21,577 bases of DNA from Symbiodinium natans (GCA_905221605.1 CAJNDS010000131.1:197501-219077); one strand, 5' to 3'; positions 1 through 6,564 are shown, counted from the stretch's first letter. The notes: generated by a model not told the origin, from the letters alone. Numbers and translations: made by a program.

Positions 1-73
1 TTCCTTGCAAAAGCTACTCAAAAGGAGGACCTTAATTTACCCCGCCATTCTTGGTGCGCAAGTTTCTCTGCAG

Positions 74-112
74 GAGCGGAGGAGCAGAGCAGCAGAGGCG
101 GTTGTCTCGCGG
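74..112 (+). CDS. possible exon, unknown protein (left-edge gene)
   Basis: An AG preceded by a pyrimidine-rich stretch (TTTCTCTGCAG) opens a frame reading ERRSRAAEAVVSR and reaching a GT at 113 in phase 0. The frame stays open further, to about 171. A second frame is also open, so this is a weak call. It would belong to a gene entering from the left. No family recognised. Confidence 0.25.
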
Positions 113-192
113 GTGACTCTCTGCCTCTGTGAGGTTTGCAGGTTGATTCGAAGCCCCCTGGCTTCGGGCGCATAAGTTAAGTTGCGGAAGGG

Positions 193-384
193 ATGGATTC
201 GACAGGAGCTGAAACTAGCGCCTGCTTTGTGCCATCTTTTCTTATTCATAGTCTGACTGACACACCCCAAACAGTGTCAATGTCCCTCCAACTAAACAGT
301 CTCCCATGTTGCTGTTTGAGGTTGTCGCAAGAGATGCTGGGCACTACCACAGATGGCCCCCCTCCTATGAGCGCAGGCCTTTAG
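193..384 (+). CDS. uncertain 63-codon open frame
   Basis: A 63-codon frame from ATG at 193 to TAG at 382, with no domain, signal peptide or recognisable family. It is Ser/Thr/Cys-rich (a CCC run near residue 40). It lies in the only long stretch (1-698) free of telomere-like blocks. It may be chance; I see no other gene in 385-698, only a G run at 437-447. Confidence 0.15.
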   Translation: MDSTGAETSACFVPSFLIHSLTDTPQTVSMSLQLNSLPCCCLRLSQEMLGTTTDGPPPMSAGL

Positions 385-698
385 CCAGCACGCTGTCCGA
401 TGTTGCCAGAGCCGCCTGTGAGTGCGTCTTCGAGGAGGGGGGGGGGGTCTAAGAAGCCTGAACAGTTAGATTTAACCAAACTATCACTCTTATATCCCTT
501 TATCATCCGGCTGGCTATCGTTCTGACAACAAGCAAGCAACCCGAAGCACCTGTCCTAATTAGATAGGCCCCTCTATATTGCTTGATGGATTGGTCGGTC
601 GAGTGCCTCGTTGCACTTGGAGCAATGTTCCGGAGAGGAGACAAACGCCCAGACTGATGAGGCCTGTGTGTCGACACGCATTTCGTCAATGCCTGTGT

Positions 699-835
699 GG
701 AGGTTCATGGTACTTACTTACCAGCTATAACTGCATTTACAACTGTACTTATTTATCACCGTATGAGGGCACTTAAGGGGCTTATAAGTGGTTCTAAGTG
801 CTGTTATAGTTGGCTAATAAGTACCATGAACCTCC
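699..835. mobile_element. MITE-like inverted-repeat element, copy 1 (intact)
   Basis: A 137-bp element with 33-bp terminal inverted repeats (about 29 of 33 match) starting GGAGGTTCATGGTACTTA. The interior holds GGGCACTTAAGGGGCTTATA. There is no coding capacity, as expected of a non-autonomous DNA element. I could not find a clear target-site duplication. A second copy lies at 1132-1443. Confidence 0.6.
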
Positions 836-859
836 AAGAGGGGTAGGGTAGAGAGCCGC

Positions 860-924
860 ATGTCTGTGCTGAAGGCCACTGCCGCTCAGATGGTCGCCCT
901 GCTAGGCCCGGACAGGGGGAACGC
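860..924 (+). CDS. gene A, candidate first exon
   Basis: ATG at 860 opens MSVLKATAAQMVALLGPDRG (first 20 residues) and meets a GT donor at 925 in phase 2 just before an in-frame TGA. It lies directly downstream of inverted-repeat copy 1. The next candidate exon (1057) accepts phase 2. No upstream in-frame stop was found close by, so the ATG may be internal. Product unknown. Confidence 0.4.
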
Positions 925-955
925 GTGAAATGCAGGGGATGAAATGCAGGAGAAA

Positions 956-1038
956 CCTAAACCTTATAAGCCCTAAGCCCTAAGCCCTAAACCCTAAACC
1001 CTAAAACCCTAAACCCTAAGCCCTAAACCCTAACCCCT
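956..1038. repeat. telomere-like block, AAACCCT orientation
   Basis: About 11 imperfect CCCTAAA/CCCTAAG units. It ends 18 bp before the acceptor of the next candidate exon. It is not a chromosome end, because unique DNA lies on both sides. Confidence 0.9.
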
Positions 1039-1056
1039 ACAAACCGATGGACCCAG

Positions 1057-1077
1057 GGAAGCCGCTCTTACTGGCAG
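1057..1077 (+). CDS. gene A, candidate micro-exon 2
   Basis: A 21-nt island bounded by CCCAG and GGCAG|GTCTCT. It reads EAALTG plus split codons. Phase 2 in matches the previous exon and phase 2 out matches the next. Such a short exon is easily imagined, so confidence rests on the phase chain. An alternative ATG-initiated frame (from 1047, MDPGKPLLLAG) also crosses it. Confidence 0.3.
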
Positions 1078-1131
1078 GTCTCTGCTGCTCGGCCCCGCTT
1101 TCGCCGCGATCTCGGTTTGGAGTACATACTC

Positions 1132-1443
1132 GGAGGTTCACGATACTTATTAACCAGTTACAACTGTACTTGTAGGGTTTGGGTTTGGGGTTTGGGGTTT
1201 AGGGTTTAGGGTTTAGGGTTTAGGGTTTAGGGTTTAGGGTTTAGGGTTTAGGGTTTAGGGTTTAGGGTTTAGGGTTTAGGGTTTATGGTGCTAGGGTTTA
1301 GGGTTTGGGGTTTAGGGTTTAGGGTTTAGGGTTTAGGGTTACTGTACTTATAACTGTACTTGCAACCATATTAGGGCACTCAAGGGGCTTATAAGTGGGT
1401 TATAAGTACAGTTATAATTCGTTACTGAGTACCATGAACCTCC
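1132..1443. mobile_element. MITE-like element, copy 2, split by a telomere-like array
   Basis: The ends (GGAGGTTCACGATACTTA and TGAGTACCATGAACCTCC) and the inner GGGCACTCAAGGGGCTTATA match copy 1 at 699-835. Bases of about 1174-1340 are a G-rich telomere-like array that copy 1 lacks. A stretch like ACTGTACTTGTA precedes the array and ACTGTACTTATA follows it, like a duplicated target. Removing the array leaves about 146 bp, close to copy 1. Confidence 0.65.
1174..1340. repeat. telomere-like block, TTTAGGG orientation, inside the MITE-like element
   Basis: About 23 mostly perfect TTTAGGG units with TTTGGGG variants and one interruption (TTTATGGTGC) near 1284. Its near-perfect register suggests that it is young. 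Confidence 0.9.
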
Positions 1444-1767
1444 CAGTAGGGGTAGTTCGTTAAGTTAGGGTCCCTTTTGGGGACCTTATAATTATACGGG
1501 TACCGTATTATATAGAGACCCAAACAGGGGCCCCAGATTCAATCAGAACAGGTATTTGGGATCAATGTTAGTTTGTTTTGATCATAGGGGTTTGTTTCCC
1601 TAAAAGCTAAGCCCCGAACCACAAGGATTGGTTCGGTCGCCCTTTCTTTGTGGCTCTGCAACGTTCTGTCCTGTGTACACAGTGTATGCGTGAATTGCGA
1701 ACGTAGATTTTAAAGCGTAGTGTTATTTTCAGGTGCTGGGCAGACGTTTTGAGCTTACACATTGCAG

Positions 1768-1843
1768 CGCACAAAGATGTTCGCCCTTGCTGGACTTCGT
1801 GTTAACGCTACGCGACCCGCCTCTGGACCTGCCCAGCGGCGAG
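1768..1843 (+). CDS. gene A, candidate exon 3
   Basis: The acceptor ACACATTGCAG precedes a phase-2 frame containing AQRCSPLLDFVLTLRDPPLD, open to a TAA at about 1859. Two phase-0 exits exist: a GT at 1799 (TTC|GTGTTA) or a non-canonical GC at 1844 (GAG|GCAAAC). The longer version is the more protein-like. Product unknown. Confidence 0.4.
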
Positions 1844-1939
1844 GCAAACCCTAGACCCTAAACCCTTAAACCGAAAAGGCACCCCTAGATGTGGGAGTGA
1901 AACAAGAAGCCCCAAATGTGGGAGTCTAGAATGCGGGGC

Positions 1940-1960
1940 AGGGGGGGGGGGGGGGGGGGG
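1940..1960. repeat. poly-G tract
   Basis: An uninterrupted run of about 20 G on the + strand. It is prone to length error in sequencing and could form a quadruplex. Confidence 0.8.
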
Positions 1961-2005
1961 CAAAGGGGGAATATTCCTGACTTGCGGCGCCACTTTTGTC
2001 GCAAG

Positions 2006-2073
2006 GATTCAACGGCAGGGGTTTTAGGGGCCCCGTTTTCCTGTATTGGGGCTACGGCGTTCTTTGGGAGAAT
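2006..2073 (+). CDS. gene A, candidate exon 4
   Basis: The acceptor CTTTTGTCGCAAG opens a phase-0 frame with DSTAGVLGAPFSCIGATAFF and GRM. It ends at the donor AT|GTATGG (2074) in phase 2, ahead of an in-frame TGA at 2090. It is small-residue rich and mildly hydrophobic. Product unknown. Confidence 0.4.
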
Positions 2074-2093
2074 GTATGGCCCCCTTACATGAG

Positions 2094-2228
2094 GTAACCC
2101 TAAACCCTAAACCCTAAACCCTAAACCCTAAACCCTAAACCCTAAACCCCAAACCCCAAACCCCAAACCCTAAACCCTAAACCCTAAACCCTAAACCCTA
2201 AACCCTAATCCCGAAACCCTAAACCCCA
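2094..2228. repeat. telomere-like block, AAACCCT orientation
   Basis: About 18 CCCTAAA units with a local run of CCCCAAA variants in the middle. Confidence 0.9.
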
Positions 2229-2266
2229 TAGTTATGGGTGGGGGAGCGCTCCATGCTGACTCCCAG

Positions 2267-2316
2267 GACCGATGGCTGCGCAGCAGCCTCGGAGGCCCAG
2301 CACCCTAAACTTGCCG
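2267..2316 (+). CDS. gene A, candidate exon 5
   Basis: The acceptor GCTGACTCCCAG opens a phase-2 frame, TDGCAAASEAQHPKLA, ending at GCC G|GTTCTG in phase 1. The intron that follows starts almost at once with TTTAGGG repeats. Phases agree with exons 4 and 6. Product unknown. Confidence 0.4.
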
Positions 2317-2324
2317 GTTCTGGG

Positions 2325-2450
2325 TTTAGGGTTTAGGGTTTAGGGTTTAGGGTTTAGGGTTTAGGGTTGAGGGTTGAGGGTTTGGGGTTTAGGGTTGAGG
2401 GTTTGGGGTTCAGGGTTTAGGGTTGGGGGTTTAGGGTTTGGGGTTTCGTG
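2325..2450. repeat. telomere-like block, TTTAGGG orientation, degenerate right half
   Basis: Perfect heptamers on the left decay rightward into TTGAGGG, TTTGGGG and TTCAGGG variants. Confidence 0.85.
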
Positions 2451-2479
2451 CTTAGGGCTTTGGTACCCTCTGGTTAAAG

Positions 2480-2501
2480 AGTATATAGCGCGGGATCGAA
2501 G
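2480..2501 (+). CDS. gene A, candidate micro-exon 6
   Basis: A 22-nt island between GGTTAAAG and the strong donor AG|GTACGT. It encodes about YIARDR with split codons at each end (phase 1 in, 2 out), which fits both neighbours. Its size makes it a low-confidence exon. Confidence 0.25.
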
Positions 2502-2525
2502 GTACGTACTTCACTCATTCCCTAC

Positions 2526-2693
2526 CCAAACCCTAAACCCTAAACCCCAAATCCCAAATCCCAAATTCTAAACCCTAAACCCTAAACCTCAAATCCTCAA
2601 CCCTAAATCCCAAATCCTAAACCCTAAACCCTAAACCCCAAATCCTAAACCCTAAACCCCTAAACCGTAAACCCTAAACCCTAAACCTCTCGT
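2526..2693. repeat. telomere-like block, AAACCCT orientation with AATCCCA variants
   Basis: About 23 units. A CCCAAATCC/CCTAAACCC alternation forms a local dialect also seen at 3123-3223. Confidence 0.85.
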
Positions 2694-2696
2694 ACT

Positions 2697-2716
2697 ATAT
2701 ATATATATATATATAT
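2697..2716. repeat. (TA)n tract
   Basis: A short TA dinucleotide run immediately left of the large palindrome. AT-rich DNA of this kind melts easily. Confidence 0.8.
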
Positions 2717-2721
2717 GTAAA

Positions 2722-2903
2722 CCTTAAGGTCATTCGTGGTCAAGGCGCAAGGTTTCGTGGACAAGGCGCAAGGCTTCGTGGACAAGGCACAAGGCTTCGT
2801 GGACAAGGCCAATTTGCTTTGTCCATGAAGCCTTGTGCCTTGTCCGCGAAACCTCGTGCCTTGTCCACGAAGCCTTGTGCCTTGTCCACGAATGCCCTTA
2901 AGG
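2722..2903. repeat. 182-bp palindrome made of 21-bp repeats
   Basis: The left arm begins CCTTAAGGTCATTCGTGG and holds three 21-bp units of the type CAAGGCTTCGTGGACAAGG. After a short AATTTGCTTTG spacer, three units follow in reverse complement, closed by CCACGAATGCCCTTAAGG. A further direct unit and a half extends to about 2965. Because 21 is a multiple of three, both strands are open as seven-residue repeats (such as ALSTKPC). I take that as a side effect, not a gene. Confidence 0.85.
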
Positions 2904-3076
2904 TGGTCAAGGCACAGGTTCCGTCGACAAGGCACAAGGCTTCGTGGATAAGGCAAGCTTGCCCCCCTCTCCCCCCCTCCCCTCCCCCTCCCCTGCCTTG
3001 TCAACTTGCTGATGAAAAATGTTAATTTGATATTTCCTAATGTTTTGGGATTCTCCGGGTGGGTGGGTTTTTCTAG

Positions 3077-3116
3077 AGTCGAAGCAGCGGCTCTACTAGA
3101 GAATGCTCGACCTGGA
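3077..3116 (+). CDS. gene A, candidate exon 7
   Basis: The acceptor GGGTTTTTCTAG opens a phase-2 frame VEAAALLENARPGAAE. It has no GT before the telomere-like block. The exits are GC (GGA|GCTGCT) or GA (GCT|GAATCC), both phase 0. The exon start resembles 20039 (AGTCGAAGC). Product unknown. Confidence 0.35.
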
Positions 3117-3122
3117 GCTGCT

Positions 3123-3223
3123 GAATCCCAAATCCTAAACCCTAAACCCTAAACCCCAAATCTTAAACCCTAAACCCTAAACCCCAAATCCTAAACCCTA
3201 AACCCTAAACCCCAAATCCTAAA
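3123..3223. repeat. telomere-like block, AAACCCT/AATCCCA dialect
   Basis: A higher-order pattern: two or three CCCTAAA units then CCCAAATCC, repeated about four times. It shares its variants with the block at 2526-2693. Confidence 0.85.
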
Positions 3224-3235
3224 CCTGTTGAAGAG

Positions 3236-3300
3236 TCGGCGAAAGACTTTCAGACTGGCGCAGGACTCCTCGGCGCTTTTCTCACCCCAGGACTCCATGG
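3236..3300 (+). CDS. gene A, candidate exon 8
   Basis: The frame SAKDFQTGAGLLGAFLTPGL is open from 3236 to TAG at about 3308, with a GT donor at 3301 in phase 2. A second frame (KSRRKTFRLAQDSSALFS) is also open over the same bases. I prefer the first because its phases fit both neighbours. The acceptor (TTGAAGAG) is weak. Confidence 0.35.
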
Positions 3301-3329
3301 GTTTCCGTAGGATGTGCTGCACATGAGTA

Positions 3330-3366
3330 GGGTTTAGGGTTTGGGGTTTACGGTTTAGGGTTTTGG
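3330..3366. repeat. short telomere-like block, TTTAGGG orientation
   Basis: Five degenerate units between candidate exons 8 and 9. Confidence 0.8.
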
Positions 3367-3380
3367 GTTTGCTTTCTCAG

Positions 3381-3429
3381 TCCCCTGTCCTTCTTGACCG
3401 CTCGAAGCCCACTGCTGTTTTCCCACTAT
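3381..3429 (+). CDS. gene A, candidate exon 9
   Basis: The acceptor TTTGCTTTCTCAG opens a phase-2 frame PLSFLTARSPLLFSHY, ending at TAT|GTTCCT in phase 0. A competing frame SPVLLDRSKPTAVFPLCSC is also open. The polypyrimidine tract favours a real acceptor. Product unknown. Confidence 0.4.
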
Positions 3430-3449
3430 GTTCCTGCAAGTTGCGTGCA

Positions 3450-3525
3450 CCCAAACCCCAAACCCCAAATCGCAAACCCTCGCCCGAACCCTAAACCCTA
3501 AACCGAAAACCCTAAACCCTAAACT
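3450..3525. repeat. telomere-like block, AAACCCT orientation, degenerate
   Basis: About ten units with CCCCAAA and CCGAAAA variants. Confidence 0.8.
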
Positions 3526-3555
3526 GCCCTCTCGCGGCGCCACGAGTGTAGGGAT

Positions 3556-3620
3556 AGGGTTTAAGGTTCAGGGTTCAGGGTCTAGGGTTTGGGGTTTAGG
3601 ATTTAGGGTTTAGGGTTTAG
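3556..3620. repeat. telomere-like block, TTTAGGG orientation
   Basis: About nine units with TTCAGGG variants. The last TTTAG appears to serve as the acceptor of the next exon. Confidence 0.85.
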
Positions 3621-3687
3621 GGTTTGGCAAACCCTGACAACTTCGACTGGGAGCCCGCACCCGAAGCTCCGAACCCCGGAGCCCTCA
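3621..3687 (+). CDS. gene A, candidate exon 10
   Basis: Directly after a TTTAG of the repeat the frame reads GLANPDNFDWEPAPEAPNPG, open to a GT at 3688 (CTC A|GTCCCC, phase 1). It is rich in Pro, Asn and acidic residues and unlike the repeat's own translation. Phase 0 in fits exon 9. Product unknown. Confidence 0.45.
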
Positions 3688-3720
3688 GTCCCCTCTTCTT
3701 ACATATATATATATATACAT

Positions 3721-3748
3721 ATCTACACATTATTTTATATGTGTAGAT
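3721..3748. repeat. perfect 10-bp-arm hairpin
   Basis: ATCTACACAT, an 8-base loop, then ATGTGTAGAT. It is flanked by (TA)n on the left and a (CA)n run on the right, so it may be part of a simple-sequence cluster. Confidence 0.7.
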
Positions 3749-3876
3749 CTGTAGACACACACACACACACGCACGCAGAGTACATTCTCTCCCCTCCCCC
3801 AAAATCCCGAAACCTAAGCCCTGAACCCCGAACTCGAAAACCACCCGAAACCTTCCGAGTTCTACCCTGCCAGCAG

Positions 3877-3928
3877 GATCGGGTGCGGGCTTTCAGCAAG
3901 GCCTGGAGAGCAGCAGACGCACAGGGCG
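3877..3928 (+). CDS. gene A, candidate exon 11 (frame uncertain)
   Basis: After CTACCCTGCCAGCAG two frames are open. DRVRAFSKAWRAADAQGG is phase 0 in and 1 out. GSGAGFQQGLESSRRTGRF, entering after the earlier CAG, is phase 1 in and phase 0 out if a downstream repeat unit gives the GT. The first is more protein-like; the second fits the neighbouring phases. Confidence 0.4.
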
Positions 3929-4008
3929 GTTTAGGGTTTAGGGTTCAGGGTTAAGGGTTTAGGGTTTATAGGGCTTAGGGTTCAGGGTTTGGGGTTCAGG
4001 GTTTAAGG
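3929..4008. repeat. telomere-like block, TTTAGGG orientation
   Basis: About 11 units with TTCAGGG and TTATAGGGC variants. Confidence 0.85.
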
Positions 4009-4053
4009 TGTAGAGAAAGGGCGCCTCAGGTCTAGCTAAACCCTTCATTGGGG

Positions 4054-4160
4054 ACCAACTGGACCCCCTAAAGGCTTTATGATTCACGTGCCCTAATATG
4101 GATTGTAGCAGCACAGGATATATGATCCCAATTTTCAGGTTCATTTGGTCCCCAAGGTTA
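4054..4160. mobile_element. possible small inverted-repeat element
   Basis: CATTGGGGACCAA near 4054 is mirrored by TTGGTCCCCAAGG near 4148. The interior is AT-richer than its surroundings. The reverse strand over 3959-4276 is open for 105 codons, but the ends of that frame are repeat-derived and it matches no protein I know. Confidence 0.3.
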
Positions 4161-4261
4161 GAATGTCCCTCTGTGGTATCAAATCTCTGAGTCAGGAATG
4201 CATGGCAGAGGGGATAGCGGACCATCCTAGCGGCGCATTGATTTCTGAGCCAGAACCCCAC

Positions 4262-4333
4262 AAACCCAAACCCCAAACCCTAAACCCTCAACCCTAAACC
4301 CACACCCAAAACCCAAACCCCTAAACCCTAAAC
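4262..4333. repeat. telomere-like block, AAACCCT orientation
   Basis: About ten degenerate units, with ACCCACACC and ACCCAAA variants, ending at the acceptor of exon 12. Confidence 0.85.
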
Positions 4334-4338
4334 TGCAG

Positions 4339-4424
4339 GTGCTGGCCGTTTGGAGCCACTACCGCCAGTCGCACATGCTGAGGGCGTCTGCGCAGGCCCC
4401 GAAGCTGACAGTGGCATTTCGCCA
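4339..4424 (+). CDS. gene A, candidate exon 12
   Basis: The acceptor CTAAACTGCAG opens VLAVWSHYRQSHMLRASAQA, then PKLTVAFR, closing at CGC CA|GTAGCT in phase 2. The island fills the whole gap between two AAACCCT blocks. The next exon supplies the G that completes the split CAG codon. One of the clearest exons. Product unknown. Confidence 0.55.
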
Positions 4425-4429
4425 GTAGC

Positions 4430-4499
4430 TCTAAACCCTAAACCCTAAACCCTAAACCCTAAACCCTAAACCCTTAAACCCTAAACCCTAAACCCTGAA
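4430..4499. repeat. telomere-like block, AAACCCT orientation, near-perfect
   Basis: About ten nearly perfect CCCTAAA units with one extra T. Confidence 0.9.
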
Positions 4500-4505
4500 C
4501 CTCAG

Positions 4506-4603
4506 GGAAAAGGGCCGAGGGCTGACGGAAGCTCAGATCCGACCCACAAAATTCTTCCGCAACCCTACGTCCTCTACTCCCTTGAACGCTGCTAAGCCCC
4601 AGA
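4506..4603 (+). CDS. gene A, candidate exon 13
   Basis: The acceptor GAACCTCAG opens, in phase 2, EKGRGLTEAQIRPTKFFRNP and continues TSSTPLNAAKPQ to a donor at 4604 (phase 1), or at 4606 (phase 0). It is basic and Ser/Thr-rich, with no stop in the frame. It bridges an AAACCCT block on the left and a TTTAGGG block on the right. Product unknown. Confidence 0.55.
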
Positions 4604-4607
4604 GTGT

Positions 4608-4670
4608 GGTTTAGGGTTTAGGGTTTAGGCTTTAGGGTTTAGAGTTTAGGGTTTAGGGTTTAGGGTTTAG
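4608..4670. repeat. telomere-like block, TTTAGGG orientation
   Basis: About nine units. The last TTTAG is the only acceptor available to the next exon. Confidence 0.9.
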
Positions 4671-4735
4671 GGTTTTGGGTGGCCGCTTACGATGACCGTA
4701 AGGTCTGGAGCCCTCAACCCAAGAGCTTTCCAGAA
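4671..4735 (+). CDS. gene A, candidate exon 14
   Basis: From the final TTTAG of the array the frame reads FWVAAYDDRKVWSPQPKSFP, closing at GAA|GTAGGT (phase 0), a good donor. Phase 1 in fits the 4604 donor of exon 13. Aromatic and charged residues make it look like real protein. Product unknown. Confidence 0.5.
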
Positions 4736-4769
4736 GTAGGTTTAGGGTTTCGGGTATAGGGTACGAAAG

Positions 4770-4796
4770 GCACCTCATACGAAAACCTTGATGGAG
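4770..4796 (+). CDS. gene A, candidate micro-exon 15
   Basis: A 27-nt island APHTKTLME between TACGAAAG and GAG|GTGCTG, phase 0 on both sides and matching exons 14 and 16. The acceptor lacks a pyrimidine tract, so this is weak alone. Confidence 0.3.
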
Positions 4797-4824
4797 GTGC
4801 TGATGTTCTAAGACTTACCAGCCC

Positions 4825-5018
4825 CGAACCCTAAACCCAAAACCCCTAAATCCTAAACCCAAAACCCCTAAATCCTAAACCCCAAAACCCCTTAAATCCT
4901 AAACCCCTAATCCCTAAACCCTAACCCTAAACCCTAAACCCTAAACCCTAAACCCTAAACCCTAAACCCTAAACCCTAAACCCTAAACCCTAAACCCTAA
5001 ACCCTAAGCCCTAAGCCC
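4825..5018. repeat. telomere-like block, AAACCCT orientation, long
   Basis: About 27 units. The left third has a CCCCTAAATCCTAAA higher-order variant and the right two thirds are perfect CCCTAAA. Confidence 0.9.
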
Positions 5019-5026
5019 TACTGCAG

Positions 5027-5126
5027 ACCCTACGTATGCGCGCTTCGTCGCAGGCCGCCCTCCAGAGAATCTTGGATGCCACCTTGCTAGAGCTGGCCAC
5101 GCCGGCCCGGGGCCCACGAACCCGGG
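5027..5126 (+). CDS. gene A, candidate exon 16
   Basis: The acceptor CCCTACTGCAG opens TLRMRASSQAALQRILDATL and continues LELATPARGPRTRG to the donor CGG G|GTGGCT (phase 1). It is Ala/Leu/Arg-rich with a helical pattern (ALQRILDATLLEL). It is one of the cleanest islands in the window. Product unknown. Confidence 0.55.
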
Positions 5127-5440
5127 GTGGCTTAGGTTTTTTAGTGTTTTTTCTGGGGTTGCTTAGGGCTTTTAGGGAGTTTTTTAAGGGGATTTTTTGG
5201 GGTTTAGACTTTTTTAAAGTGTTTTGAAAAGGGTTGTTTATAAAGGGGCGTTTAGGGGGCTTCAGGCCCTTCGAAATTTCCTAGGTGACTGTTCTGCTTC
5301 CGTTGTGCTTCTCAGGGTTTGGGGTTTAGGCTTGTTTTGGTTTCTTCAGGGCTTTCGGCTGAAGGGTTTTCCAGTTGTTCAGCTTTTCCAAGCGAGCGCT
5401 GGAGGTTTTAGATTGTTTTTGTTGGGCATGGTAGTGGGGT
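5127..5440. other. G/T-rich intronic stretch, no clear gene
   Basis: A decayed GGGTTT/GGTTTTTT-rich sequence. Open frames of 63 and 80 codons here are rich in Gly, Phe and Leu, as expected from degenerate TTTAGGG, and I do not call them genes. Confidence 0.5.
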
Positions 5441-5525
5441 TTAAAGGTTCAGGGTTTAGGGTTTAGGGTTTAGGGGTTAGGGGTTAGGGGTTTAGGGTTT
5501 AGGGTTTAGGGTTTAGGGTTTAGGG
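5440..5525. repeat. telomere-like block, TTTAGGG orientation
   Basis: About 12 units including two TTAGGGG variants in the centre. Confidence 0.9.
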
Positions 5526-5646
5526 CGCTTTTGAATTGGGGATGGCTTTAGTCGGGTTCCGAAGGGTTTGGGGGTAGGTCAGGATGTCTAAGACATCTCG
5601 ATGTGTTGCTAGGGGCTAGAAGCCCTAAACCCTAGAAGCACTAAAC

Positions 5647-5713
5647 CTGGTTTAGGGTTCAGGGTTTAGGGTTTAGGGTTTAGGGTTTAGGGTTTAGGGT
5701 TTAGGGTTTAGGG
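5647..5713. repeat. telomere-like block, TTTAGGG orientation, near-perfect
   Basis: About nine units. An opposite-strand pair, GCCCTAAACCCTAGAAGCACTAAACC, precedes it in two pieces, so the junction is a head-to-head inversion of repeat strands. Confidence 0.9.
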
Positions 5714-5867
5714 CCCTTAAGGCTCAGAACCTCCTTCTGTTCTCTAGCTTAATTATGGCCCAACCCACATTGGCAGTTCGCTAGATTATGGTCCATTTTG
5801 GGGGTACCCTAACTAAAAGACTAAACCCTAAACCCTAAATATAGGACTCTCTGTCAACCTCAGACAG

Positions 5868-5911
5868 GGGCCGTAAAATCGTGCTACACCGATATGGAGG
5901 CCTCTGACTCT
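5868..5911 (+). CDS. gene A, candidate exon 17
   Basis: After CAACCTCAGACAG the frame reads AVKSCYTDMEASDS to the donor TCT|GTTTAT (phase 0). The frame stays open past several more GTs to the TAG at about 5956. Phase 1 in fits exon 16. An earlier AG adds TG in the same frame. Product unknown. Confidence 0.4.
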
Positions 5912-5976
5912 GTTTATGTTACCCAAACCCTAAACGACGCTCCCCCTCATAGGGTTTAGGGTTTACGGTTTAGGGG

Positions 5977-6010
5977 CCTATACTAGTCCTTAGTAGGGAC
6001 TGTTAGTATA
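5977..6010. repeat. short imperfect hairpin
   Basis: TATACTAGTCC and GGACTGTTAGTATA pair with a three-base bulge. It may be the remnant of a small inverted-repeat element. Confidence 0.4.
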
Positions 6011-6110
6011 AGTGGGAACATCCCAACCCTGAACCCTAAGCAACCTTCATACGGCTTCCTTTTTCAGTACTAATAGGGTGTTTTTTTCTAAGAGATCCGA
6101 AGAGAACGTA

Positions 6111-6200
6111 CCCTAAACCCTAAACCCTAAACCCTAAACCCTAAACCCTAAACCCTAAACCCCAAACCCCAAACCCCAAACCCCAAACCCTAAACCCTAA
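6111..6200. repeat. telomere-like block, AAACCCT orientation
   Basis: About 13 units with a central run of CCCCAAA, the same arrangement as 2094-2228 and 14116-14236. Confidence 0.9.
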
Positions 6201-6205
6201 GAGAG

Positions 6206-6281
6206 AGAAGCCCCACACCTGAGCTGCCCAAGGCGCGCTGCGACTTCTTGCGCCTCGTTCTAGGCCCCCTTTGGGGACAGG
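6206..6281 (+). CDS. gene A, candidate exon 18
   Basis: From the AG of TAAGAGAG the frame reads RSPTPELPKARCDFLRLVLG, then PLWGQ, closing at CAG G|GTTAGA (phase 1). A phase-0 exit also exists at CTC|GTTCTA. The acceptor is purine-rich and therefore doubtful. The phase does not fit exon 19 without another exon between them. Confidence 0.35.
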
Positions 6282-6283
6282 GT

Positions 6284-6344
6284 TAGAGGTTTAGGGTTTA
6301 GGGTTTAGGGTTTAGGGTTTAGGGTTTAGGGTTTAGGGTTAGAG
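6284..6344. repeat. telomere-like block, TTTAGGG orientation
   Basis: About eight perfect units leading straight into the 30-bp higher-order array. Confidence 0.9.
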
Positions 6345-6553
6345 GGTAGGGATGCTTAGGGTTTAGGGTTAGAGGTTAGGGATGCTTAGGGTTTAGGGTT
6401 AGAGGTTAGGGATGCTGAGGGTTTAGGGTTAGAGGTTAGGGATGCTGAGGGTTTAGGGTTAGAGGTTAGGGATGCTGAGGGTTTAGGGTTAAAGGTTAGG
6501 GATGCTTATTAGGTTTAGGGTTAGAGGTTAGGGATGCTGAGGGTTTAGGGTTG
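6345..6553. repeat. 30-bp higher-order array derived from telomere repeats
   Basis: About seven copies of a 30-bp unit made of TTAGGGTTTAGGG, then TTAGAGG, then TTAGGGATGC. Copies differ at one or two sites (GCTTAGG or GCTGAGG). One copy carries a small insertion near 6508. This is tandem amplification of a mutated segment rather than telomerase-type addition. Confidence 0.85.
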
Positions 6554-6564
6554 AGGGGTGCTAG

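Noticed and set aside
2681-3025. Open frames of 60-107 codons on both strands with ALSTKPC / VDKAQGF repeats
   Set aside because: They arise from the 21-bp palindromic repeat, whose unit is a multiple of three. No start context, splice edges or unique sequence.
3959-4276. A 105-codon reverse-strand open frame
   Set aside because: Its C-terminal part is telomere-repeat translation, it has no recognisable domain, and the middle lies in a possible inverted-repeat element. All other evidence here points to the + strand.
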